Source of the DNA: Sphingobacterium athyrii
GTDB lineage: Bacteria > Bacteroidota > Bacteroidia > Sphingobacteriales > Sphingobacteriaceae
Direction: 5' to 3'
DNA: 64,000 bases
NCBI RefSeq assembly: GCF_003071065.1
Contig: NZ_QCXX01000003.1
Location: forward strand, 124,001-188,000
Every line of letters starts with the position of its first letter. The first letter of the stretch is position 1. The notes beneath the pieces were generated by a model, which saw only the letters and a program-made list of their open reading frames with translations, ran no database searches and had not been told where the DNA came from. Positions 37,927 to 45,639 of the stretch are shown one piece after another. A program made the translations under genes and the position numbers.

Positions 37927-40900
37927 ATGATACGGATTTCACTGATATTAACCTGGACGATGTTGACTTTTTTTTCTTACGGGCAAAATGAGCCTGTCAC
38001 GTTCCAACGTTACTCCTCGAAAGATGGGCTTTCCTCCAATACGATTTATAGCATTTATCGAGATAGCTACGGCTTTCTTTGGCTGGGAACGGAAGATGGA
38101 CTTAATCGATTTGATGGCCGCCATTACAATGTCTATCGTTATGATGCCAACCAAGAGAATAGTTTGATGGCAAATCATATTTCGGCACTTTGCGAAGATA
38201 AAAAGGGGCGGATATGGATTGGCACAAATGGGGGAGGACTAAGCTACTACGACCGGGAAACTGACCGTATTCGTTCATATAATCTTACTCCGGATGGCAA
38301 ATGGCTCAGTACAGCAATTAATGCAATTGATAAAGATGCTGATGGAAATATTTGGATCGCTTCTTATGGCGCGCTAGATATTCTCGATGTCAACGATCTG
38401 CGCAAAAAAACGGACCCCAAATATAGACATATCATTGAGACTTTTGCCGGTAAAGTGACGAGTTGCGTATTTCGCGACAGGCAAAACAACATGTGGGTTT
38501 CTTCGGAGAAGAACGTTTTTCGAATTTCAAATGACTTAAAGACAATAAAACGTTTTGAAGTGCTGTCCGAACAGGAGGGCTATGGAAATGGAATAGAAGT
38601 GACTTCTATCGTAGAGGATGATAAAGGCCGGATCTGGATAGGTTCAATGCTTGGACTTAAATACCTCAATAGCGGTGAGGCATATTTCAATAAGTTTATA
38701 GCAAAGCAGGGTAAAGGAAACCTGAGTAGTCCGCGAATTTATTCTTTATGCTTTAACCATCAGCAATGTCTATGGGTTGGAACCGATAACGGACTCGATG
38801 TGCTCAACACCGGGGATTTAACCATTCGGACTTTTAAACCCGATCCAAGTAATGTACATAGCTTGTCACATAAGTCTATACGATCTATTTTTGCAGATAA
38901 CAGTGGTATTTACTGGATCGGTACTTTTCAAGGAGGGCTGAATAAGTACGACACGAATTTAAGTCAATTTAGGTTAAAAAGTTTGGACTTCTTAGAAGGA
39001 ATGACAGGTGATCCTGCCATAGTAACTTCTTTTGCTGCTTATCAAAATAAGATTTTTCTGGGCGTTGATGGTGGTGGTGTCTGGCAATACGATAAGGAGG
39101 CAGATAAATTGTCTTCGGTTAACTTATCTACCAACCTGCCTTCGGATCTAACCGTTTTGGCCTTGGAGAGAAAGGCTGAACAACTTTGGATTGGCACTTA
39201 TCAGCAAGGGCTACTTTGTTATGATCTCCTTACGGGAAATTTAAAAAGATATGTTGCGGGAAATAAGGAGGACAATTTAAATAACAACGATATATTTTGT
39301 TTAAAAACTGATTTTCAAGGAAATATTTGGGTAGGAACCAATGGTGGTGGTATTAATATTATCCAAAAAGGGACTGGTATTGTAAAGAAATATAGACGGA
39401 ATGAGGCGGGAGTAGATGGGATCCAGCTGCCAGGAAATTTTATACGGGCTCTGGAAGAGGATCACACAAAGACGATGTGGATAGGTACTTATGGTTCGGG
39501 GCTCGTCAGGTATAATCCCCGGACGAAAGGTACTATGGTTTTTGATAAAGCAAACAATAAACTACCTAGCAATTATATACTGGCCATTCATAGTGATAAA
39601 AATGGAAATTTATGGGTTGGAACCAATGGCAATGGAGTAGGAATTCTTCGAAAAGGAACAACACAATTTGAGACCCTTTCTGAGAAAGATGGTTTGGCTA
39701 ATGGTGCCATACAAAGTATTGTGGAGGACGATAAAGGACGGATGTGGTTTTCAACCAATAAGGGGTTGAGCTGCTATTCTCCATCGGAAGACAAATTTAA
39801 GAACTATTCGACAGCGGTAGGATTACAGGAGGGGGCTTTTATGCTAGGCGCATCTCTAAAAACTAGCGATGGGGAAATATATTTTGGAGGACAGAAAGGT
39901 TTCAATCATTTTAATCCAGCACACCTAAAAACAAATGGTAACCCTGCTAAAGTAGTTCTGACCGACCTAAAAATTGACAATGTTATCATTCAACCGGCAG
40001 AGAAAGGACCGATACAGCAGTCCTTGTTGACAGCGGATCGTATTCATTTAAAGTATAAACAAAATTTCTCAATTTCTTTTGCAGCATTAAATCTTACGGT
40101 GCCAGAAGATAACCAATATGAGTATCGGCTTGTCGGTTTTGATAAAGACTGGATTAGGAACGGAAAAGAGAATAGTGCTTATTATACAAATTTAGATCCC
40201 GGAGATTACACCTTTCAGGTACGTGCGAGTAATAATGATGGAATTTGGGACAAGGAAATCAAATCTATTATCATACGTGTTGCTCCTCCATTTTGGCGAA
40301 CGATCTATGCTTATATATTTTACGTCATTGCAGTTGCTGGAGGATTGTTCTGGATCAGACATCGCGGGATCCAAAAGTTAAAACAAAAATTTGCACTGGA
40401 GCAGGAACGTATCCAAGCTAAGCAGTTTATCGAGCAACAAAAAAGGGATGCGGAAGCGAAGCATCAATTAGATGCGATGAAAATCCGGTTCTTAACAAAT
40501 TTAAGCCATGAATTCCGTACGCCAATTTCATTGATTATGGGACCTATTGATACCTTAGTAGCAAAAAATAAAGATAGTAAATTGGGAGATCAGCTGAATT
40601 TAATCAGGCGCAACGCACGAAGGCTGTTAAATTTGGTCAACCAATTGCTTGACTTTAGGAAGATGGAATACCATGAATTGAAGTTGCAGGATGAAGATGG
40701 CGAATTGGTTTCATTTGTGGAGGAAGTCTATCGGTCATTTCAGGATATGGCCTTGCAAAAGGGGATCGACTATTCTTTTTTACCTTGCCAGGAAAAATTA
40801 TATTGCCGTTTCGACCGTAATAAAATCGAGCGTATTCTATTTAATCTAATCTATAATGCCTTTAAATTTACAAAAAAAGATGGGGATATAGCGGTGAGTA

Positions 40901-42003
40901 TAACATCCGTCAGCATGATGGACAAGAAGCTACATGTGCGCTTTGAAGTAAGGGATACGGGAGTTGGAATTCCTGAACAATTGCAAAAATCCATATTCGA
41001 AAGCTTTTTCCAATACGACAACGATGGTAAGGTTGCTAGCCAAGGTTCTGGCATCGGATTGTCGATTGCACAGTCATTTGTTGAGATGTATAATGGCGAG
41101 ATTTCAGTCGCTAGCCAACCGGAAAGGGGCAGTGTTTTTAAATTTGATCTGTGGTTGGATCCGGCGGAATCAGATCATGATATGTTGCCTGAGCAGGAAA
41201 TAATAACTTCCGATCAATCGTTGGAGCCTAGGCAGACCCCACTTGTCCTTATTATAGAAGACGACGAAGATTTTAGGTATTATCTTAAGGAATCCTTAAA
41301 AGAATACTATCAGATCATCGAGGCCACTAATGGAAAAGATGGTTGGCAAAAGGCACTTTTTCATCATCCCGATCTTGTCGTGAGCGATGTACAGATGCCA
41401 TACCTCAATGGTATGGAATTTTCACAGAAGCTTGCGCAGGATAAACGGACCAAGCACATCCCCGTCGTATTACTGACCGCTTCCCAAGTGGATAATGGAC
41501 TTGTTTGCGGATTGGAATCTGGTGCTGTGGGCTACCTGACCAAACCTTTTGATATGCATGTATTGGTAGCAAAAATCAATAGTTTACTTCATTTGAATCA
41601 AGCGTTTAAGGAAGTTTATAGCAAGCAGGTATCTATCGTAGCCCCTGAATTGACCGTTGTATCCGAAAAGGACAAATTTTTACAGAAAGTATTGAACTAT
41701 GTGCACGATAATATTGATAACCCACAATTATCGGTCGAAGCATTAAGTGCGCATACCTCGATGAGTAGGGCTTCTTTGTACAATAAATTGCTGGAACTTA
41801 CCGGAATGTCACCTGTAGATTTCATCCGGTCTGTCAAATTGGAAAAGGCTGCTAGCTTATTGGAAAAAAGTGATAAGTCTATCTCTGAGATAGCCTACGA
41901 AACGGGGTTCGCAAATCCAAATTATTTTACAAAGGTATTCAAAGCAAAATATCAGATGACACCTAGTGAATATATTCAGGCCCAAAAAAGTATTTCAGTG
42001 TAG
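37927..42003 (+). CDS. Hybrid two-component system regulator (HTCS) of the xylan locus
   Basis: This 1358-aa fusion senses a glycan in the periplasm and activates transcription in the cytoplasm. After a signal peptide it has about 14 beta-propeller repeats of the Reg_prop type (residues about 25-660, repeated WIGT/WVGTNG), a Y_Y_Y domain (about 690-780), a transmembrane helix (about 790-810), a HisKA domain with His861 (LSHEFRTP), an ATPase domain (about 960-1075, RDTGVGIPE), a receiver domain with Asp1154 (VVSDVQMPYLNG) and a C-terminal AraC helix-turn-helix (about 1250-1355). Regulators of this type next to xus operons respond to xylo-oligosaccharides. It lies divergent from xusA and at the centre of four copies of one promoter element. 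Confidence 0.96.
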   Translation: MIRISLILTWTMLTFFSYGQNEPVTFQRYSSKDGLSSNTIYSIYRDSYGFLWLGTEDGLNRFDGRHYNVYRYDANQENSLMANHISALCEDKKGRIWIGTNGGGLSYYDRETDRIRSYNLTPDGKWLSTAINAIDKDADGNIWIASYGALDILDVNDLRKKTDPKYRHIIETFAGKVTSCVFRDRQNNMWVSSEKNVFRISNDLKTIKRFEVLSEQEGYGNGIEVTSIVEDDKGRIWIGSMLGLKYLNSGEAYFNKFIAKQGKGNLSSPRIYSLCFNHQQCLWVGTDNGLDVLNTGDLTIRTFKPDPSNVHSLSHKSIRSIFADNSGIYWIGTFQGGLNKYDTNLSQFRLKSLDFLEGMTGDPAIVTSFAAYQNKIFLGVDGGGVWQYDKEADKLSSVNLSTNLPSDLTVLALERKAEQLWIGTYQQGLLCYDLLTGNLKRYVAGNKEDNLNNNDIFCLKTDFQGNIWVGTNGGGINIIQKGTGIVKKYRRNEAGVDGIQLPGNFIRALEEDHTKTMWIGTYGSGLVRYNPRTKGTMVFDKANNKLPSNYILAIHSDKNGNLWVGTNGNGVGILRKGTTQFETLSEKDGLANGAIQSIVEDDKGRMWFSTNKGLSCYSPSEDKFKNYSTAVGLQEGAFMLGASLKTSDGEIYFGGQKGFNHFNPAHLKTNGNPAKVVLTDLKIDNVIIQPAEKGPIQQSLLTADRIHLKYKQNFSISFAALNLTVPEDNQYEYRLVGFDKDWIRNGKENSAYYTNLDPGDYTFQVRASNNDGIWDKEIKSIIIRVAPPFWRTIYAYIFYVIAVAGGLFWIRHRGIQKLKQKFALEQERIQAKQFIEQQKRDAEAKHQLDAMKIRFLTNLSHEFRTPISLIMGPIDTLVAKNKDSKLGDQLNLIRRNARRLLNLVNQLLDFRKMEYHELKLQDEDGELVSFVEEVYRSFQDMALQKGIDYSFLPCQEKLYCRFDRNKIERILFNLIYNAFKFTKKDGDIAVSITSVSMMDKKLHVRFEVRDTGVGIPEQLQKSIFESFFQYDNDGKVASQGSGIGLSIAQSFVEMYNGEISVASQPERGSVFKFDLWLDPAESDHDMLPEQEIITSDQSLEPRQTPLVLIIEDDEDFRYYLKESLKEYYQIIEATNGKDGWQKALFHHPDLVVSDVQMPYLNGMEFSQKLAQDKRTKHIPVVLLTASQVDNGLVCGLESGAVGYLTKPFDMHVLVAKINSLLHLNQAFKEVYSKQVSIVAPELTVVSEKDKFLQKVLNYVHDNIDNPQLSVEALSAHTSMSRASLYNKLLELTGMSPVDFIRSVKLEKAASLLEKSDKSISEIAYETGFANPNYFTKVFKAKYQMTPSEYIQAQKSISV

Positions 42004-42075
42004 TGCGGGCTATAATAAGTGTTGTTTAAAAAGGTAGTTTTAGCTACTATTTTTCGGAAGGGTGATCTGTTTTAT

Positions 42076-42150
42076 ACATTTTTACCCTTCTTTTTTTTAT
42101 TTGTTGCAATGCTATCCTATTGAAAATTATAGTTTTGCCTTATAACCAAT
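42076..42150 (+). promoter_or_regulatory. Shared 75-bp promoter element, copy for the transaldolase-GH43 operon
   Basis: Ungapped match to 4667-4741 (61 of 75 bases by hand count), with ACATTTTTACCCTTC at the start, TTTG at positions 25-28, TAGTTTTG at 42130-42137 and ATAACCAAT at the end. The ATG of the transaldolase-like gene is 41 bp beyond the element. The similarity cannot be explained by coding sequence, since both copies lie between genes. Confidence 0.75.
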
Positions 42151-42190
42151 CGCTGGGGATCCGGCGAGTACTAAACTAATCAAAAAAAAT

Positions 42191-42859
42191 ATGAAGTTTT
42201 TTATCGATACAGCAAATCTCAGTGAGATTCGTTTGGCTCAAAATTTAGGCGTATTGGATGGTGTAACCACCAATCCTTCATTGATGGCCAAAGAGGGAGT
42301 CACAGGAACGGAAAATATTAATGCGCATTACAAAGCAATCTGTGCGATTGTCGATGGAGATGTGAGTGCGGAAGTAATTTCAACCGATTATAGCTCCATG
42401 ATTGAGGAGGGTTTGCTATTGACGGGCTTAGATAGCAAAATTGTTGTTAAGGTACCGATGACTGAGGATGGTATTAAAGCAATCAAATATTTTAGTACAC
42501 ATCAGATTAAAACGAATTGTACCTTGGTCTTTTCTGCTGGACAGGCACTTTTGGCAGCGAAGGCTGGCGCGACTTATGTATCGCCTTTTGTCGGAAGGCT
42601 TGATGACATATCTGTTGATGGATTGGCGCTGATTCGTGAAATACGCACGATCTATGATAATTATGCTTTTCCAACGCAGATTTTGGCCGCTTCAGTACGT
42701 CATAGTGCCCACATCTTAGGTTGTGCCAAAATCGGAGCAGATGTAATAACTGCGCCACTACAGTCCATATTTTCGTTATTGAAACATCCGCTGACCGAAA
42801 GTGGGCTTGCTCAATTTTTAGCTGATCATAAACGCGTTGCTGCACAAAGTAATAATTGA
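42191..42859 (+). CDS. fsa: Transaldolase / fructose-6-phosphate aldolase family enzyme (TalC/FSA type)
   Basis: The 222-aa cytoplasmic enzyme is of the short transaldolase type. It has [11 protein letters not shown] at the N-terminus, GVTTNPSL (residues 24-31), the Schiff-base Lys87 in [12 protein letters not shown], and the C-terminal [10 protein letters not shown] and GADVITAPL blocks. It transfers dihydroxyacetone units between pentose-phosphate intermediates, or cleaves fructose 6-phosphate; sequence alone does not settle which. The two transketolase halves follow immediately (1 bp gap to the first), so a transaldolase role in pentose catabolism is most likely. It is the first gene behind the locus-specific promoter element. 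Confidence 0.92.
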   Translation: MKFFIDTANLSEIRLAQNLGVLDGVTTNPSLMAKEGVTGTENINAHYKAICAIVDGDVSAEVISTDYSSMIEEGLLLTGLDSKIVVKVPMTEDGIKAIKYFSTHQIKTNCTLVFSAGQALLAAKAGATYVSPFVGRLDDISVDGLALIREIRTIYDNYAFPTQILAASVRHSAHILGCAKIGADVITAPLQSIFSLLKHPLTESGLAQFLADHKRVAAQSNN

Positions 42860-42860
42860 G

Positions 42861-43724
42861 ATGGTAATGACTAAAAAAAGTATACACAATTTAGAGGCTA
42901 TTGTTCAACAGGTTCGAAGAGATATCGTCCGTATGGTTCATGCATGTCAATCTGGACATCCCGGTGGGTCATTGGGCTGTACAGAATTGCTGGTCTGCTT
43001 ATATTTCGAATTGATGCAGCGAAAGGAACAATTTGACCCCAATGGCGTTGGAGAGGATCTATTTTTCCTTTCCAACGGACATATATCGCCCGTGTTTTAC
43101 AGTGTGCTGGCGCGCGCTGGGTATTTTCCCATAGATGAGCTTGCAACATTTAGAAAGCTCAATTCACGCTTGCAGGGGCACCCAACAACCCATGAAGGAT
43201 TGCCGGGCATACGTGTTGCATCGGGCTCACTAGGGCAAGGTCTTTCGGTAGCGATCGGTGCTGCTCAAGCAAAAAAGTTAAATAAAGACAATCGGTTGGT
43301 ATATGTGCTCATGGGAGATGGCGAGCTGCAAGAGGGGCAAATCTGGGAAGCGGCCATGTACGCGGCACATAATAAAATGGACAATCTGATTGCTATTGTG
43401 GATTATAATGGAGCTCAGATCGATGGCGCCACCAACGATGTACTTTCATTAGGCGATTTACCGGGGAAATGGATGGCATTTGGTTGGAAGGTCATAGAGG
43501 TTAGACGCGGAAACGATATCGGTTCCGTTATCGCTGGTCTGAGAAAGGCTCAGGATTCTACCGCAAAACGAGTTCCCGTGATGGTATTGTTGCACACCGA
43601 AATGGGGAATGGTGTCGACTTTATGATGGGGTCGCACAAATGGCATGGTGTAGCCCCAAATGACGAGCAATTGACATCCGCGTTAAATCAGAATGCAGAA
43701 ACTTTGGGAGATTATATTGCCTAA
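42861..43724 (+). CDS. Transketolase, N-terminal (TPP-binding) subunit
   Basis: This protein of 287 aa corresponds to the first half of a transketolase: HACQSGHPGGSLGCTELLV for cofactor and substrate binding, GHISPVFYSVLARAGYF, and the TPP/Mg motif GDGELQEGQIWEAAMYAAHNKMDN. I start at the ATG directly after the transaldolase stop; an in-frame ATG two codons later (42867) is equally possible, and a start at 42837 would overlap the upstream gene. The pyrimidine-binding half is encoded 29 bp downstream. Together they interconvert xylulose 5-phosphate and ribose 5-phosphate, the entry of pentoses into central metabolism. Confidence 0.93.
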   Translation: MVMTKKSIHNLEAIVQQVRRDIVRMVHACQSGHPGGSLGCTELLVCLYFELMQRKEQFDPNGVGEDLFFLSNGHISPVFYSVLARAGYFPIDELATFRKLNSRLQGHPTTHEGLPGIRVASGSLGQGLSVAIGAAQAKKLNKDNRLVYVLMGDGELQEGQIWEAAMYAAHNKMDNLIAIVDYNGAQIDGATNDVLSLGDLPGKWMAFGWKVIEVRRGNDIGSVIAGLRKAQDSTAKRVPVMVLLHTEMGNGVDFMMGSHKWHGVAPNDEQLTSALNQNAETLGDYIA

Positions 43725-43753
43725 GAAATCATAAAATTTCCAAATTGATTAAC

Positions 43754-44719
43754 ATGAAAAAATATACATATACAGAATCGAAAGATACACGTTCTGGTTT
43801 TGGCGCTGGGTTAGTAGAAGCGGCAAAACAAGATGAAAATGTGGTTGCTCTCTGTGCAGATCTGATCGGTTCACTTAAGATGAATGAATTTATCAAAGCT
43901 TTTCCGGATCGTTTTTTTCAGATTGGTATTGCCGAAGCAAATATGATGGGGATTGCCGCTGGGCTGACCATTGGTGGTAAGATACCTTTTACAGGAACAT
44001 TTGCTAATTTTTCGACGGGAAGGGTCTACGATCAGATTCGCCAATCTATCGCTTATTCGGATAAAAATGTAAAGATCGCGGCTTCCCACGCTGGCCTTAC
44101 TTTGGGTGAAGATGGTGCGACTCATCAGATCTTAGAAGATATCGGCTTGATGAAAATGCTTCCGGGGATGACAGTTATCAACCCCTGTGACTATAATCAG
44201 ACCAAGGCGGCAACAATTGCGGTAGCCAGACATAAAGGGCCTGTTTATCTGCGTTTTGGACGTCCCGTTGTTCCTGTTTTTACACCTGATGATCAAGATT
44301 TTGTTATTGGAAAGGCAGTTATGCTCAATCCTGGGACTGCGGTTACCATCCTTGCGACAGGACATTTAGTTTGGGAGGCAATCCAAGCAGGTGAGGAATT
44401 GGAGGGGATGGGAGTTGATGCTGAAATCATCAATATACATACCATCAAACCTCTTGATGAGGAAGCTATACTGGGATCGATCGCAAAAACGGGTTGCGTG
44501 GTGACAGCCGAAGAACATAACCGTATTGGTGGGCTTGGCGACAGTGTCGCGCAGCTATTGACCAAACAAATGCCTGTACCTCAAGAATACGTTGCCGTGA
44601 ACGATAGTTTTGGTGAATCGGGAACACCGAGTGAACTCATGCACAAATATGGGTTAAATGCCGATGCCATTGTGGCCGCTGTACTTCGAGTACTAAAAAG
44701 AAAACAAATCAAATTGTAA
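43754..44719 (+). CDS. Transketolase, C-terminal (pyrimidine-binding) subunit
   Basis: The protein of 321 aa has the transketolase pyrimidine domain (RSGFGAGLVEAA, DLIGSLKMNEF, QIGIAEANMMGIAAGL with the catalytic Glu, ASHAGLTLGEDGATHQ) and the C-terminal transketolase domain (VTILATGHLVWEAIQAG, TAEEHNRIGGLGDSVAQLL). Start chosen at the ATG beginning MKKYTYTES; an in-frame TTG three codons upstream is less likely. Split transketolases of this kind form a heterotetramer. Linking them to a polysaccharide locus makes pentose disposal co-inducible with xylan breakdown. Confidence 0.94.
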   Translation: MKKYTYTESKDTRSGFGAGLVEAAKQDENVVALCADLIGSLKMNEFIKAFPDRFFQIGIAEANMMGIAAGLTIGGKIPFTGTFANFSTGRVYDQIRQSIAYSDKNVKIAASHAGLTLGEDGATHQILEDIGLMKMLPGMTVINPCDYNQTKAATIAVARHKGPVYLRFGRPVVPVFTPDDQDFVIGKAVMLNPGTAVTILATGHLVWEAIQAGEELEGMGVDAEIINIHTIKPLDEEAILGSIAKTGCVVTAEEHNRIGGLGDSVAQLLTKQMPVPQEYVAVNDSFGESGTPSELMHKYGLNADAIVAAVLRVLKRKQIKL

Positions 44720-44768
44720 AACAATGGGGGCATCCCATATTTTGACTACTAATCAACCAATTGTAAAA

Positions 44769-45602
44769 ATGAGAAAGATTATTTGCACAGCATTATGTGT
44801 TATGTCGCTCAACCTCTTGTTGCATGCACAAGAGGTTGCACCAAAGGGATTTGACGTTGAAAGGAAACTGGTATCGACTGGAAAGATAGATTCTATTATT
44901 TATCCGTCAAAAACGGTAGGGGTATCCAGAAAAGCGCTGATATATACACCGCCAGGGTATAATCCTAACAAGAAATATCCTGTTCTATACCTATTACATG
45001 GAATCGGAGGTGATGAACGCGAATGGGTGAGGCATGGAAATCCACAGATTATTTTTGACAACCTATATGCCGAAGGAAAAATGAAACCCATGCTGGTGGT
45101 CATGCCCAATGGTCGTGCCATGAAAGATGACCGCGCCGGAGGGGATGTTATGGCGCCGGATCGGGTAGCTGCTTTCTCGACTTTCGAAAAAGATCTGCTG
45201 GACGACCTGATTCCCTTTATTGAAAAACAATTTCCAGTTGTCAGAGACCGCGAGCATCGCGCAATTTTTGGACTATCCATGGGTGGCGGACAAGCATTGA
45301 ATTTTGGACTTGGGCATATGGATACATTTGCTTGGGTAGGTGGATTTTCTTCTGCTCCCAATACCAAGATGCCGCAGGAATTATTACCCTTTCCAAAGGA
45401 AGCTAAAAACAAGCTAAAATTGTTGTGGATTTCCTGTGGTGATCAAGATGGCCTGCTCAATATTAGCAAAAGAACACATGAATATCTTTTAGATCATGAA
45501 GTGCCCCATATCTACTATTTGGAACCAGGACGGCATGATTTCAATGTGTGGAGAAATGATCTTTATAATATTTCCCAATTGCTATTTAAGGAGAAGAAGT
45601 AG
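44769..45602 (+). CDS. CE1-type esterase (feruloyl / acetyl-xylan esterase), exported
   Basis: The alpha/beta-hydrolase of 277 aa has a signal peptide (cleavage near HAQE, residue 20), the oxyanion block LLHGIGGDEREWV, the nucleophile elbow GLSMGG with Ser170, Asp225 in SCGDQDG and His256 in GRHDFNVW. This arrangement is that of Bacteroidota CE1 esterases that remove ferulate or acetate from arabinoxylan side chains. Start at 44769 gives the clean signal peptide; the frame extends 15 codons further upstream without one. It is the fourth gene of the operon, between the pentose-phosphate enzymes and the GH95. The specific ester is inferred. Confidence 0.88.
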   Translation: MRKIICTALCVMSLNLLLHAQEVAPKGFDVERKLVSTGKIDSIIYPSKTVGVSRKALIYTPPGYNPNKKYPVLYLLHGIGGDEREWVRHGNPQIIFDNLYAEGKMKPMLVVMPNGRAMKDDRAGGDVMAPDRVAAFSTFEKDLLDDLIPFIEKQFPVVRDREHRAIFGLSMGGGQALNFGLGHMDTFAWVGGFSSAPNTKMPQELLPFPKEAKNKLKLLWISCGDQDGLLNISKRTHEYLLDHEVPHIYYLEPGRHDFNVWRNDLYNISQLLFKEKK

Positions 45603-45639
45603 GGAAGTAAATAATTTTTAAACAATATCAAAATAGATA

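Noticed and set aside
42004..42075. Possible terminator after the HTCS gene (GTAG...CTAC stem followed by T run)
   Set aside because: The stem is only about 4-5 bp with poor GC content, too weak to support a call.
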